Positions 17,677-26,699 of a stretch of DNA of 64,000 bases are shown here, piece after piece. This DNA comes from Desulfovibrionaceae bacterium. Lineage in GTDB: Bacteria; Desulfobacterota; Desulfovibrionia; Desulfovibrionales; Desulfovibrionaceae. The notes below the pieces were generated by a model. It was not told where the DNA came from and ran no database searches. It saw only the letters and a list, made by a program, of their open reading frames with translations. Position numbers and translations under genes: made by a program. Location of the stretch: assembly GCA_016932995.1 (NCBI GenBank), contig JAFGBU010000010.1:62001-126000 (forward strand), given 5' to 3'. Position 1 is the first letter of the stretch, and the number at the start of each line of letters is the position of its first letter.

Positions 17677-18837
17677 CTAAGCCCCGCCCTGCTCCAGGCG
17701 CCTGGCCACGGCCTCGGCAAGCTCGGCGCGCGAGTAGTCTCTCGCGCCCTGCTCCGGGGGCTCGAAGAACCCGGCCAGCTCCGGCGTGTCCAGGGCAAAG
17801 GCGTTCTTGTAGTTGCCCGGGTCGTGGCAGTCCGAAAAACGCGGATGGGACTCGGTGACGAGCACCGCGTAGTCGCTGGCGAACAGCCTCGGGTCTTTGG
17901 AGCGGATAAAGGCGCACTCCCCGCGCGTCTTGTCCGCCCAGTACTCCCGGTCCTTGGGCAGGGAGCCCAGGGTGATGAACAGCGGGGCCAGGCCGTGCTC
18001 GTGGAGCAGGTCAAAGAGGTAGGCCTTGTTCTTTTCCTCGGACTCGTAGCCGAAGCTCTGGACAAAGATCATGCCCTCTGGGGAGAGCTTGGCCTTGAAC
18101 AGCTCGAGATAGTCCCTGAGGGCCTCGGGGTTGAACTCCAACAGGTTGGCGTTGCAGACCACCAGGTCGAACTCGACCTCGGCCTCGTACAGGGCGCGCA
18201 GCCTCCACCACGGGTAGTGGAAGGCCCTGCGGCCGGCCGCGGCCGGGGCCGTGACCTTGGAGGCGCCGCGCTCCTGGGCCGTGAAATGGCTGGACCGGAA
18301 TTGCGGATAAATCATCTGCCTGAAGCCCGGGCCGAAGGCGAAGATGTTTATGTAGTGTTGGAGGAGATAGAAGCTCTCGCAGCTCTCCACGCTGCTGTAG
18401 TTGGTCAGCGGCCCGTGCCCGGCGGCGAAAAGCCCGAGGTAGCCGCAGCCCGGCCCGACCTCGAGCAGGGTCCTGAACGAGGGCTTGAGCGCCCTGATCC
18501 GCTTCCAGGCGCAGAGCATGGCCATGGCCGTGTCCAGGGGCACGATCGGGGTCTGGTCCGGGTAGTGGATGAGCTGGAACCCGACCAGGTCCGCGCAGGC
18601 CCCGACCAGGAGTTCGAGGTCCTTTGGCCCCAGCCCGCCGAGGTCGTCCCGGTACTTCTCGAACCCGTCCTCCTGCATGGTGTCGATCAGCTGCCTGGTC
18701 TCCCCGAGGCTGGAGATGCGGACCGGAAAGCCGGTCTTCTCGAAGTGGTCCAGGTTGTGGCGCTGGGCGATCTGCCAGTTGGGCAGGGCGGCCTTGGCCA
18801 GGGTCTCGAACTGTCGGTAGGCTATGGTGTCCAGCAT
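17677..18837 (-). CDS. Methyltransferase-like protein (tandem paralogue 2)
   Basis: The 386-residue product starts at the ATG at 18837, with GAGG upstream. It is the first gene of the leftward glycan operon. It matches the second half of the following gene: QRHNLDHFEKTGFPVRI, ETRQLIDTMQ, LLEVGPGCGYLGLF, SCESFYLLQ, FDLVVCNANLLEFNPEALRDYL and FEPPEQGARDYSR near the C-terminus. It lacks the N-terminal accessory domain of that paralogue. The VGPGCGYLG loop resembles motif I of class I methyltransferases. It is probably a sugar-modifying enzyme; the substrate is unknown. Confidence 0.65.
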   Translation of the reverse strand: MLDTIAYRQFETLAKAALPNWQIAQRHNLDHFEKTGFPVRISSLGETRQLIDTMQEDGFEKYRDDLGGLGPKDLELLVGACADLVGFQLIHYPDQTPIVPLDTAMAMLCAWKRIRALKPSFRTLLEVGPGCGYLGLFAAGHGPLTNYSSVESCESFYLLQHYINIFAFGPGFRQMIYPQFRSSHFTAQERGASKVTAPAAAGRRAFHYPWWRLRALYEAEVEFDLVVCNANLLEFNPEALRDYLELFKAKLSPEGMIFVQSFGYESEEKNKAYLFDLLHEHGLAPLFITLGSLPKDREYWADKTRGECAFIRSKDPRLFASDYAVLVTESHPRFSDCHDPGNYKNAFALDTPELAGFFEPPEQGARDYSRAELAEAVARRLEQGGA

Positions 18838-19064
18838 GCTCGGCCTCGCTGCGGATGGTCTTTAGGGGTTCAGTGCACAAGGCGTCCCGGGCCCGGAAAA
18901 GGGGCCCGCGGGCAGGCTGCGGCCGGGACCGTCTTGATTATTAAGCAAGCGATCGAATCCGGGCCCATAAATGCCCGGGCCGACGCGCGCCTCAAGGGCC
19001 ACGGCAACGGGCTGGGTGTCCGGGCGGACAGGGCAGATGCAGGCTGCATGCTTCATGGACGACC

Positions 19065-20585
19065 TCACATGAGAAGTGAAACCAGGTGCTTGCTGAAGGC
19101 GACCTTGTCCAGGAAGGCCTTGTTGCACATGGTCCCCACGGCCTGGGCCCCGGCCACTGCGCCGAGGAACCCGATGGTCTCCATGGGAAAGCCCTTTGCC
19201 GCGGCCATGGCCGTGATGGCCAGCACGGTGTCGCCGGCCCCGGTCCTGTCCACCACGTTGGCCGAGAAGGCCGGGACCCGGACAAAGCCCTCCCGGGCGT
19301 CAAAGCACAGGCAGCCCTTTTCGCCCTGGGTGATCAGTATCTTGTCGCAGGAGACCTTTTTCGAGGCCTCTCGGATGAGCTCCTTGAGGTCCCGGGTCCT
19401 GCTCCGGGCCTCCATGCGCAGCTCGTTCTCCGAGATGCTGATGAAGTCGGCCCGCGGGTACTTGGAAAAGGCGTGGAAGCCCTGATTGCCTGCGTTCTGC
19501 TGGGTGTTCAGGGCCAGAAAGCGGGACTTTTCGGAAATGATCCTCCTGGCCGCGGAGTTGATCATGCCGTGGCCGTAGTCGGCCACCACGACCAGGTCGG
19601 CCTCCGGGACCCTCTCCTCCAGCTCGCGGCACAGGGCCTCGTCACCGGCCCGGTCGTACTCGCAGCCGTTCATGACGTAGATCTCGAACAGCTTCTGGAA
19701 CGGGTAGTGCTCGACAAAGCGCCTCTTCACGATGGTCGGGGCCTTGGGCAGGGTCAGGAAGTGGGGCTTGACCCGGCCGTTGAGCTGCTCGGCGATGAAC
19801 TCCTGGTGGGAGTCGACCTCGCCCAGCTGGCTCACCAGATCGACCTGGCCGCTGAACGAGGCCACGTGGTTGGCCACGGCGAGGATCCCGCCCGCGTAGC
19901 GCTCGGAGCGCTGGTACCTGGAGGCCAGGATCGGCTCCTTGCCGGATTTGCCGATGGTCTCGCAGAAGTGGTACTCGTCGATGATCGTCTCGCCGACCAC
20001 CAGGACCTTCAGGGTGTCCAGGGAGTCCAGGGCCCTGACCACGGCCTCGGGCCGGTTCCTCCTGGCGAACTCGGAAACGAAGTCGCAGCCCTGCTCGCTT
20101 AAGGCCGGAAAGCACCTGTTGGCCAGGTTCGAGGAGCTGAAGGTGATGCCGTTGGTGAACCTGAGCTGGCCGCCCACGCTCCTGACCGCGGCCTCCTCCT
20201 CAACGATCTTGCCGCTGATGTCCTTGGCCGCGTCGCTGTACTCCGCGCCCTTGACGTAGAAGTCGGGCCTGAGCAGCTTAATGGTCTCCACGGCCGTGGG
20301 CCACTCGTTGACCGCGACGAAATCCACCTCGCTCAGCGCGGCCAGGACCTCGGCCCGGTAGGGCTCTGAAAACACCGGCCTGTGGGGCCCCTTGTTCACG
20401 TATCTGTCCGGGGAGATGGTCACCACCAGGACGTCGCCCATGGCCTTGGCCGCCCTGAGGTGGCGGATGTGGCCCAGGTGCAGGATGTCGAACACCCCGT
20501 GACAGTGGACGATGCTCTTTCCGGGCCGTATGGCCTCGAGCTTCCGGCAAAGCCTCTCAATGCTGCATATCTTCTCGGTGTCCAC
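19065..20585 (-). CDS. Bifunctional nucleotidyltransferase/PfkB sugar kinase, HldE-like with reversed domain order
   Basis: The 506-residue product is taken from a GTG at 20585, with TAGGAAG upstream; the open frame before it is GC-rich and unsupported. Residues about 25-160 are a cytidylyl/adenylyltransferase (HGVFDILHLGHIRHL with the HxGH motif at 36-39, and VKGAEYSD). Residues about 190-500 are a PfkB-type kinase (RYAGGILAVANHVA; VDRTGAGDTVLA with catalytic Asp about 452). E. coli HldE has the kinase first. By analogy the protein would phosphorylate a heptose-like sugar phosphate and activate it as a nucleotide sugar for LPS or capsule. The substrate is inferred. Confidence 0.8.
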   Translation of the reverse strand: MDTEKICSIERLCRKLEAIRPGKSIVHCHGVFDILHLGHIRHLRAAKAMGDVLVVTISPDRYVNKGPHRPVFSEPYRAEVLAALSEVDFVAVNEWPTAVETIKLLRPDFYVKGAEYSDAAKDISGKIVEEEAAVRSVGGQLRFTNGITFSSSNLANRCFPALSEQGCDFVSEFARRNRPEAVVRALDSLDTLKVLVVGETIIDEYHFCETIGKSGKEPILASRYQRSERYAGGILAVANHVASFSGQVDLVSQLGEVDSHQEFIAEQLNGRVKPHFLTLPKAPTIVKRRFVEHYPFQKLFEIYVMNGCEYDRAGDEALCRELEERVPEADLVVVADYGHGMINSAARRIISEKSRFLALNTQQNAGNQGFHAFSKYPRADFISISENELRMEARSRTRDLKELIREASKKVSCDKILITQGEKGCLCFDAREGFVRVPAFSANVVDRTGAGDTVLAITAMAAAKGFPMETIGFLGAVAGAQAVGTMCNKAFLDKVAFSKHLVSLLM

Positions 20586-20976
20586 GGGCGGCTTCCTAGC
20601 TTTTCGGTTTTGTCGCCTTCCTGCCCGGCCTGCGGCCCGGCAAAACCAGGGGCCGAGAGCCGATCTGGGCCATCTGCCTGCGGTCCAGCGGGAACAGGAA
20701 AAAGCTCTCCCTTGGCCGGCATATGCAACTTGCAAGCCAAAACACCGAGGGCCGCTGCGGCCCGCTCCGGGTCAAAAGGCGTGGACGTCCGCGGCCGCGC
20801 GGGCCGGCGGATCGAGGGTCCGGGCCGGGATGGGTCCGGAAGACGCAGTGTGGATCAAGGGGCGGGCGCGGCTGCGGCTGCGGCCGGCGCCGGGGACGGC
20901 CGCGTCCTGCTCGCGGCCGGGGCCTTTTCCCCGGGGTCGGGGCCGGCCATAAAATGTTCGGCGGGCGCGGCCGCGG
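20586..20976. other. Non-coding spacer between infA and the HldE-like gene
   Basis: This stretch of 391 bp has no gene I can support. It is very GC-rich on the infA side and has a perfect 6-bp inverted repeat at 20917-20934 (CCGGGG and CCCCGG around CCTTTT). No U tract follows on the minus strand, so it is not called a terminator. Nearer the HldE-like gene the composition is mixed, and a promoter for that gene may lie here, but I could not place one. Confidence 0.5.
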
Positions 20977-21195
20977 CTAGCGCGGCCGGAAGGTGATCCT
21001 GCCCCTGGCCAGGTCGTAGGGGCTGACCTCGACGGTCACCTGGTCTCCGGGCATGACCCTGATGCGGTATTTTCTCATCTTGCCCGAGATATGGGCCAAA
21101 ACCATGTGCCCGTTGTCCAGGGCGACCCTGAACATGGCGTTGGGCAGGGCCTCCTCAACCGTTCCGTTGACGCTGATTCCTTCTTCCTTGGCCAT
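20977..21195 (-). CDS. infA: Translation initiation factor IF-1
   Basis: The 72-residue product has exactly the usual IF-1 length. The ATG at 21195 follows a strong AAGGAGG. The single S1-like OB fold is clear: [39 protein letters not shown], then [15 protein letters not shown] and the end [11 protein letters not shown]-1 binds the ribosomal A site region on 30S and supports IF-2 and IF-3. The gene lies downstream of an RNA-binding-protein gene, and its leader holds a 14-bp perfect stem-loop about 27 nt before the start codon. Confidence 0.97.
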   Translation of the reverse strand: MAKEEGISVNGTVEEALPNAMFRVALDNGHMVLAHISGKMRKYRIRVMPGDQVTVEVSPYDLARGRITFRPR

Positions 21196-21221
21196 CAAAC
21201 CTCCTTGGCCCGGCGATGAAA

Positions 21222-21264
21222 CACATTCAGCCCGCCCCACATAAAGCGGAGCGGGCTGAATGTG
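21222..21264 (-). terminator. Strong stem-loop between the RRM gene and infA
   Basis: A perfect 14-bp inverted repeat (CACATTCAGCCCGC at 21222-21235 and its complement at 21251-21264) encloses a 15-nt loop. On the minus strand it follows the RRM gene stop and is followed by only TTTC, so it is either a weak intrinsic terminator or a processing/regulatory hairpin in the infA leader. The base pairing is seen directly; the role is inferred. Confidence 0.6.
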
Positions 21265-21288
21265 ACCTGGTCGGGTTTAAAAAGGGAC

Positions 21289-21555
21289 TTACCAGCGCTT
21301 GTTCTGCTGGGGGCGGGGCTTGGCCTCGTTGACCTTGATGTTGCGTCCGCCCATCAAGGAGCCGTCCAGGGCGCGGATGGCCTCCTCAAATCCGGCGTCC
21401 TCCATCTCGACAAAGCCGAAGCCGCGAGAACGACCGGTTTCACGATCGTATATGATCTTCGCGGATATGACCTCCCCATACTGGGCAAAGGCGTCGCGGA
21501 TTTCTTCTTCAGTGGTGTTCCAGGGGAGGTTGCCTACAAAAATGTTCTTGGCCAT
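21289..21555 (-). CDS. Single-RRM RNA-binding protein
   Basis: The 88-residue product starts at an ATG behind AAGGAG. It is one RNA recognition motif: RNP2 IFVGNL (residues 5-10) and RNP1 RGFGFVEM (44-51), with a basic glutamine-rich tail (RPQQNKRW). Such small RRM proteins are common in cyanobacteria and deltaproteobacteria and are thought to bind RNA, sometimes in cold response. The leader just upstream is unusually A/T-rich (AATTTTTATCATTTTTTTAAGG) for this genome, which fits strong or temperature-sensitive expression but is not proof. Confidence 0.93.
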   Translation of the reverse strand: MAKNIFVGNLPWNTTEEEIRDAFAQYGEVISAKIIYDRETGRSRGFGFVEMEDAGFEEAIRALDGSLMGGRNIKVNEAKPRPQQNKRW

Positions 21556-21975
21556 TTCTACATAACTCCTTAAAAAAATGATAAAAATTCGGGCGTTCGT
21601 AACCGAGGCGAGTTTTCCGGACAGGGCAGTGTCGTCAGGGGTCCCCTAGGACCGGCTTGCCTCGGCCGGGAAACGACCGGAGGCGGGTACGCACAAATAC
21701 ATCCACGGGCGTAACGCCCCGCTGATTGCACTCCTAATGTGAATGAGACATTCTGTCCAGAAATATTTTCATCCTCCGACAAAAACCCGTGGCCCAAAAA
21801 CTCGGCCGTGGTCGGCTGGTCTTTTCCCGAAAAAAACGCACCCCCGGGACCCCCGGGGCAACAACGCCTCCCGCACGCTTTATTTTTTGTTTTTTATAAG
21901 ATAGGGATAAGCTCCAAGAAGGATAATATCCCTAACGCAGGGTTTGGAACACCGCCTTCCAAAAGGGAAGACCCC
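21556..21975. other. A/T-rich divergent intergenic region between the RRM and HDOD genes
   Basis: This 420-bp stretch has no gene. Visible structure: a 7-bp GC hairpin at 21842-21858 (CCCCGGG/CCCGGGG), a T-rich block around 21880-21900 with TATAAG, and two hairpins in the HDOD leader annotated separately. The minus side holds the leader of the RRM gene. It is the most A/T-rich non-coding patch in the window. Confidence 0.5.
21903..21970 (+). promoter_or_regulatory. Structured leader of the HDOD gene with two hairpins and ribosome-binding site
   Basis: Two perfect 7-bp inverted repeats lie in series: AGGGATA (21903-21909) with TATCCCT (21927-21933), and TTTGGAA (21943-21949) with TTCCAAA (21957-21963). 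The second ends right at the Shine-Dalgarno GGGAAG, 5-6 nt before a TTG start. The pairing could hide or expose the ribosome-binding site. No known riboswitch consensus was recognised. Confidence 0.45.
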
Positions 21976-23193
21976 TTGAAATCGGTCGAAATTTCAAAGC
22001 TTGAACCAGGCATGATCCTGGCCAGGGAGTTAAAAACCCGCGACGGCAGGCTTCTCCTTCCGGCCAAGGCGGCGATCAGCGAAAGGCAGCTGGAGCTCAT
22101 AAAAAAGCAGTGCGACGGCGAGGCCCAGATCGAGACCCCGAAACCCGAGGTCGGTGCGCAGGACCTGGCCCAAGGCGACGAGTACGTCCGCCGCTACTTC
22201 ATGTTCGTGGACCACGGCGACACGGTCATAGACGAGCTCTTCAGGGTCGCGGTGACGCGCACGGCAGAGAGGATCGCCGAGGGCTGGAGCCCGCCCGGCA
22301 AGGAGGCCCTCCTGGGCCTGGGCTTCGAGAACCTGCGCGACAAGTTCTTCAAGCAGGAAAGCACCCTGAAGGACATCGTCAACGACGAGGTCCAGGTCTC
22401 GGCCTTCTCGGACATCTACTTCAAGCTCAACGAGGTCCTCAAGTCGCCCAAGAGCTCGGCCTCGGACGTGGCCTCCATCGTCAGCACCGACCCCGGCCTG
22501 TCGGCCAAGCTGCTCAAGATCGTGAACAGCCCATTCTACTCCTTTTCCGCGGAGATCGACTCCGTGTCCAGGGCCGTGGCCCTGGTCGGGGGCCAGGAGC
22601 TCCTGACCCTGGCCATAGGCGTCACGGCCATCAACTACTTCAAGGACATCCCGCCGGAGCTCGTGGACATGAAGACGTTCTGGCGCCACTCCATCTCCTG
22701 CGGGATCATCGCCAAGGCCATTGCCGAAAGGGTCCCCGGCCTGGCCGTGGAGCGCTACTTCACCGCCGGCCTGCTGCACGACGTGGGCCGGCTGATCATC
22801 TTCAAGAAGCAGCCCTACGCCTCGGTCCAGGCCCTGATCTACGCCCGGGAGAACTACGTGCCCCTGGTGGAGGCGGAAAGGGCCGTCTTGGGCTTCGACC
22901 ACAGCAAGGTCGGGCACCTGCTGCTCAAGGCCTGGCGCTTCCCGGCCCTGTTGAACCAGATGGTCACCTACCACCACGAGCCGGGCAGCTCGCCCAACAA
23001 GCTCGACGCCTCGGTCATCCACGTGGCCGACAACATCGCCAACGCCCTGGGCATCTCGGCCGGGGCCATGTTCGTCCTGCCGGGCATCGAGCCCGGGGCC
23101 TGGGAGCGGCTCAAGCTTCCCCTCAAGGCCATAGAGTCCATCGTCAAGACCTACGACGAGCAGATCAGCGAGATAGAAGAGGCCTTTTTCTAG
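21976..23193 (+). CDS. HDOD-domain signalling protein
   Basis: The 405-residue product starts at a TTG at 21976 behind AAAAGGGAAG; no ATG or GTG fits between this point and the intergenic region. Residues 1-150 are a variable N-terminal part (SVEISKLEPGMILARELKT, a motif seen at the start of many HD-GYP proteins). The HDOD domain follows: LNEVLKSPKSSASDVASIV, DPGLSAKLLKIVNSPFYSF, VSRAVALVGGQELLTLAI, and GLLHDVGRLIIF retaining an HD pair. HDOD proteins act in signalling scaffolds and are usually not catalytic. It is transcribed alone and converges on phoU. Confidence 0.85.
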   Translation: MKSVEISKLEPGMILARELKTRDGRLLLPAKAAISERQLELIKKQCDGEAQIETPKPEVGAQDLAQGDEYVRRYFMFVDHGDTVIDELFRVAVTRTAERIAEGWSPPGKEALLGLGFENLRDKFFKQESTLKDIVNDEVQVSAFSDIYFKLNEVLKSPKSSASDVASIVSTDPGLSAKLLKIVNSPFYSFSAEIDSVSRAVALVGGQELLTLAIGVTAINYFKDIPPELVDMKTFWRHSISCGIIAKAIAERVPGLAVERYFTAGLLHDVGRLIIFKKQPYASVQALIYARENYVPLVEAERAVLGFDHSKVGHLLLKAWRFPALLNQMVTYHHEPGSSPNKLDASVIHVADNIANALGISAGAMFVLPGIEPGAWERLKLPLKAIESIVKTYDEQISEIEEAFF

Positions 23194-23304
23194 GCCCCTG
23201 GCCAGGCCAACGGCCTCGCCCGTCAATCGACCGACGCCCGTCAGGGCCCGGGCCGTTGAAGACAGAACCTCGTCCGCCCTGCGCTCCAAAGGCCAAAGGG
23301 CCGC

Positions 23305-24036
23305 TCAGCCCTCGGCCCCGACATCCTCGATCCGCCGGGAAGGCGTGTCCGCCTCCGGAACGCGGTCGTCGAAGTAGCGCTGGTGCTTGATGTTCGTCCC
23401 GCTGACCACGAAGACCACGGTCTCGGCGACATTGGTGGACAGGTCGGCGATGCGCTCGTATCTCCTGATGATGTTGATGATGTGCACCGAGCGCCTGATG
23501 GCCGGGGTCTCGGTGACCATGTACTCGATGACCTTGCGGATGTTCTTCTGGTTCAGCTCGTCCACCAGGTTGTCCATGCAGCAGACCTCGCGGGCCTTGT
23601 CCGGGTCCCCGCTCGAAAACGAGCGCACCGCGTGCCTGAGCATGACCAGGGCCTTGTCGGACATGGCCCGGATGTCGTCGTGAAAGGGCAGGGGCGGCCG
23701 CGAGCTCAGGATCATGGACCGCTCGGCGATGTTCACGGCCTCGTCGGCGATGCGCTCCAGGTCCACGCTGATGCGCATGCAGCCGACGATGAACCTCAGG
23801 TCCCCGGCCACCGGTCCTTCCAGGGCCAGGAGCCGGAGGCAAAACCTGTCGATGTCCACCTCCAGCTCGTTGATCCGGTTGTCCCCGAGGATGACCTCCT
23901 CGGCCAGGCCCTCGTCCCGCTCGACAAAGCCCCGGGTCGCCTTTTCCACGGCGCGCTCGGTCATGGCGGCCATGTTCAGGACCTGGTGCTTGAGCTTCTC
24001 GATCTCTTCGTTCAGATGGGTTTGATGGCTGCTCAT
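23305..24036 (-). CDS. phoU: Phosphate transport system regulator PhoU
   Basis: The 243-residue product starts at the ATG at 24036 after GGAGAAG. It has two PhoU helical repeats: LNEEIEKLKHQVLNMAAMTERAVEKAT with DNRINELEVDIDRFCLRLLAL, then DKALVMLRHAVRSFSSGD with DNLVDELNQ, and RYERIADLSTNVAETVVF matching the E/DxxxD metal-binding pattern. PhoU links the Pst transporter to PhoR and lowers PhoB activation when phosphate is plentiful. It is the last gene of the pst-pho operon, 41 nt after pstB. The acidic C-terminal tail is slightly longer than usual. Confidence 0.95.
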   Translation of the reverse strand: MSSHQTHLNEEIEKLKHQVLNMAAMTERAVEKATRGFVERDEGLAEEVILGDNRINELEVDIDRFCLRLLALEGPVAGDLRFIVGCMRISVDLERIADEAVNIAERSMILSSRPPLPFHDDIRAMSDKALVMLRHAVRSFSSGDPDKAREVCCMDNLVDELNQKNIRKVIEYMVTETPAIRRSVHIINIIRRYERIADLSTNVAETVVFVVSGTNIKHQRYFDDRVPEADTPSRRIEDVGAEG

Positions 24037-24077
24037 CTCTTCTCCGTATGCTGCGTTGCCGGCGGCGGCGCGAACCC

Positions 24078-24839
24078 TCAACCAAAGCGGCCGGTGATGT
24101 AGTCCTCTGTCTGCTTGTGCCGGGGATAGGTGAAGATGGTCTCCGTGTTCCCGACCTCGATCAGCCTGCCCATGTAGAAAAAGGCCGTGCGGTCCGAGAC
24201 CCGCGCCGCCTGCTGCATGCTGTGGGTGACGATGATGATGGTGAACCTCTTCTTGAGCTCGTGGATGAGCTCCTCGATCTTCTGGGTGGCTATGGGGTCC
24301 AGGGCCGAGGCCGGCTCGTCCATGAGCAGGACCTCGGGCCTGACGGCCAGGGCCCGGGCTATGCACAGCCGCTGCTGCTGCCCCCCGGACAGGCCCAGGG
24401 CGGACTGGTCCAGCCGGTCCTTGACCTCGTCCCAGAGGGCCGAGAGCCTGAGGCTCTCCTCGACCCGCCGGGAGAGGGCCTCCCGGTCCCGGCCGCCGTT
24501 GACCCTCAGGCCGTAGGCCACGTTCTCGAAGATGGTCTTGGGAAAGGGGTTGGGCTTCTGAAAGACCATGCCCACCCTGCGCCTGATCTCGACCACGTCC
24601 ACCTTGGGCCCGTAGATGTCCTGGCCGTCCAGGCAGAGCGAGCCCTCGACCCTGACCCCGGGAATGAGGTCGTTCATCCTGTTGATACACCTCAAGAACG
24701 TGGACTTGCCGCAGCCCGAGGGCCCGATTAGCGCCGTGGCCTGGTGCGGGAAAAAATCCAGGCTGACCTCCGAGAGCGCGAGGAAGTCCGTGTAGTAGAA
24801 ATTGAGGTTCTTGGCCCTTATCTTGATCTGTTCTTTCAT
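24078..24839 (-). CDS. pstB: Phosphate ABC transporter ATP-binding protein PstB
   Basis: The 253-residue product has the standard PstB length. Walker A is GPSGCGKST (39-47), followed by [12 protein letters not shown], the PstB hallmark, [11 protein letters not shown] (Q loop), the ABC signature LSGGQQQR, Walker B LLMDEP and the switch histidine in THSM. The protein energises phosphate import through PstA/PstC at the inner membrane. The gene follows phoR after only 7 nt, and its Shine-Dalgarno is weak, so coupling to phoR translation is likely. Confidence 0.97.
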   Translation of the reverse strand: MKEQIKIRAKNLNFYYTDFLALSEVSLDFFPHQATALIGPSGCGKSTFLRCINRMNDLIPGVRVEGSLCLDGQDIYGPKVDVVEIRRRVGMVFQKPNPFPKTIFENVAYGLRVNGGRDREALSRRVEESLRLSALWDEVKDRLDQSALGLSGGQQQRLCIARALAVRPEVLLMDEPASALDPIATQKIEELIHELKKRFTIIIVTHSMQQAARVSDRTAFFYMGRLIEVGNTETIFTYPRHKQTEDYITGRFG

Positions 24840-24846
24840 TTTTGAT

Positions 24847-26673
24847 TCACGTCGCCTTTGTCTGGTCCGCCGAGGCCCTGGCCAGGGGCAGGCTGAACTC
24901 GAACCTGGTTCCGCCGTCCCTGCCCGGGACCGGGCTCCGGGCCCGGATGGAGCCGTTGTGGTTCTTCAGGATGTGCCGGCAGATGGCCAGGCCCAGCCCG
25001 GTTCCCGCGGGCCTGCCCCTTGCGCCCTTGTCCACGCGGTAGAAGCGCTCGAAGACCCTGTCCAGGTGCTCCGGGGCGATGCCCGGCCCGTTGTCGTCCA
25101 CCGCGACCACCAGCTCGTCGCCCCGGACCTCGGCCCGGACCTCCACCCTGCCCCTGCCCTGGGGCGCGTACTTGACGGCGTTCTCAAGCAGGTTGCGGAA
25201 GACCTGGACCAGCTGATCGAAGTCCGCCAGGACCTTGGGCCGCTGCGCCGGGAAATCGCCGACCACGGCCACCCCGCGCTCCGCGGCCAGGGCGGCGAGG
25301 CCCTTTTCAGCGCTCCGGAAGGCGTTGGCCGCGTCCATGGGCTCCAGGGACATGCGGGCCTTGCCCGACTCGATCCTGGAGAGCTGCAACAGGTCGTCGA
25401 GCATCCTGTCCATGTGGTCGGCGTTCTTGCGGATGACCTCCAAGAACGAGCGCGCGTTTCCGGAAAACTGCTCCCCGGAGTCGAGCATGGTCTCGGCGTA
25501 GCCCTTAATCGAGGTCAGGGGCGTGCGCAATTCGTGGGACACGTTGGCCACGAAGTCCCGGCGCACGTTGGCCAGCCTCTTGATCTCCGAGATGTCGTGA
25601 AAGACCACGATCGCGCCCGCAAAGCCCTCGCCCGGGACCGGGACCAGGCTGACCTCGTAGTGCCGGTCCGAATCGCTGCGCAGCTGGACGCGGCGCTGCG
25701 AGAACAGGCCCTCCTGGCCGTTCTTCAAGACCTCTTCGCAGGCCTGCTGCAGCTCCGGCTCCAGGGTCGCCTCCAGGGGCGTCTTGCCCACGTAGGCCGG
25801 GGCGGCCGGGAACATCTCCTCCAGGGCCGGGTTGGTCCGGACTATCCGGCCCTCGGCGTTCAGGACCATGACCCCGGCGCGCATGCCGTTGAGTATGGCC
25901 TCGGACTCCGATTTCTGGCGGGTGATGGTGGCGATGTTGGCCTGGATCCTCTCGGCCATGCCGTTGAAGGCCTTGACCAGGGGGGCGAACTCCCGGCCCG
26001 GAACGGTGGTGATGCGCTTGTCCAGGCCGCCCTCGCCGATGTCCATGGCCACCTTGACCATGCCCCGGACCCCGTCGGTCATCGTCTTGATGACCAGGGC
26101 GACCAGGATCGCCGCCACCAGAAAGCTCGCCGCGAGCACGGCCAGAAGGTGGCCTCCGGCCCGGTCCACCAGGGCCGTGACCCTGGTGAACGGCTTGGCT
26201 ATCCTCAGGACCCCCGGGGGGACCCGGCCGTAGCCGGAGGTGGACCTGGCCGCGTAGATGAGCTCGCCGCCGACGCTCGCGCTGTAGCGCAGGCTCGCGC
26301 CCATGGGGGCGCGCCTGGCCTCCAGGACCTCGGGCCTGGCGGCGTGGTTCTCCAGCTCGCCGACCCGGTCCAGGCTGAACGCGGAGTCGGCCAGGACCTG
26401 TCCGCCGTCCGCGATGTAGGTGATCCTCATGTCCAGCCGCGCGGCCAGGCCCTTTATGGTCGCGTCCAGCCACCTGAGGTCGCGCGCGCCCCCGGCGTGC
26501 CCCAGGGTCCAGTCCAGGGCCCTGAGCTGCCTGGCGACCTCCTGAACCGCCTCCTCGCGGACCTCGCTCTTGATCCTGTGGCCGAAGTACAGGGCCGGTC
26601 CGAGCAGGGCCAGGAAGAGCACGGCCCAGAAGGCCAATACCAGTCTGTTCCTGAAGGAAAATCCGCTGTTCAT
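24847..26673 (-). CDS. phoR: Phosphate-regulon sensor histidine kinase PhoR-like
   Basis: The 608-residue product starts at the ATG at 26673 after GGGACGG. Order: transmembrane helix about 9-28, a periplasmic sensor of about 130 residues, a second helix about 165-190, HAMP ([17 protein letters not shown]), PAS about 250-360, HisKA with [12 protein letters not shown] (phosphoacceptor His380) and HATPase_c with [15 protein letters not shown] and GTGLGL. E. coli PhoR has only a minimal periplasmic part; here a sizeable extracytoplasmic domain and a HAMP are present, as in Bacillus-type PhoR. It phosphorylates PhoB, encoded 26 nt upstream. Its place between phoB and pstB supports the assignment. 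Confidence 0.9.
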   Translation of the reverse strand: MNSGFSFRNRLVLAFWAVLFLALLGPALYFGHRIKSEVREEAVQEVARQLRALDWTLGHAGGARDLRWLDATIKGLAARLDMRITYIADGGQVLADSAFSLDRVGELENHAARPEVLEARRAPMGASLRYSASVGGELIYAARSTSGYGRVPPGVLRIAKPFTRVTALVDRAGGHLLAVLAASFLVAAILVALVIKTMTDGVRGMVKVAMDIGEGGLDKRITTVPGREFAPLVKAFNGMAERIQANIATITRQKSESEAILNGMRAGVMVLNAEGRIVRTNPALEEMFPAAPAYVGKTPLEATLEPELQQACEEVLKNGQEGLFSQRRVQLRSDSDRHYEVSLVPVPGEGFAGAIVVFHDISEIKRLANVRRDFVANVSHELRTPLTSIKGYAETMLDSGEQFSGNARSFLEVIRKNADHMDRMLDDLLQLSRIESGKARMSLEPMDAANAFRSAEKGLAALAAERGVAVVGDFPAQRPKVLADFDQLVQVFRNLLENAVKYAPQGRGRVEVRAEVRGDELVVAVDDNGPGIAPEHLDRVFERFYRVDKGARGRPAGTGLGLAICRHILKNHNGSIRARSPVPGRDGGTRFEFSLPLARASADQTKAT

Positions 26674-26699
26674 GCCGTCCCGCCCAAGGCCCCGGGTAA

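Noticed and set aside
20586-20735. In-frame N-terminal extension of the HldE-like protein
   Set aside because: The extension is Arg/Gly/Ala-rich without motifs, its first start is TTG, and a GTG with a Shine-Dalgarno is present at 20585.
20917-20934. 6-bp inverted repeat downstream of infA
   Set aside because: There is no U tract on the minus strand, and short perfect repeats are expected in such GC-rich sequence.
21832-21858. GC hairpin with a T run on the minus strand, resembling an intrinsic terminator
   Set aside because: No minus-strand gene ends here; it could at most stop antisense transcription from within the HDOD gene.
21901-21975. c-di-GMP (GEMM) riboswitch before the HDOD gene
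   Set aside because: The two hairpins lack the conserved GEMM core bases; only simple stems are visible.
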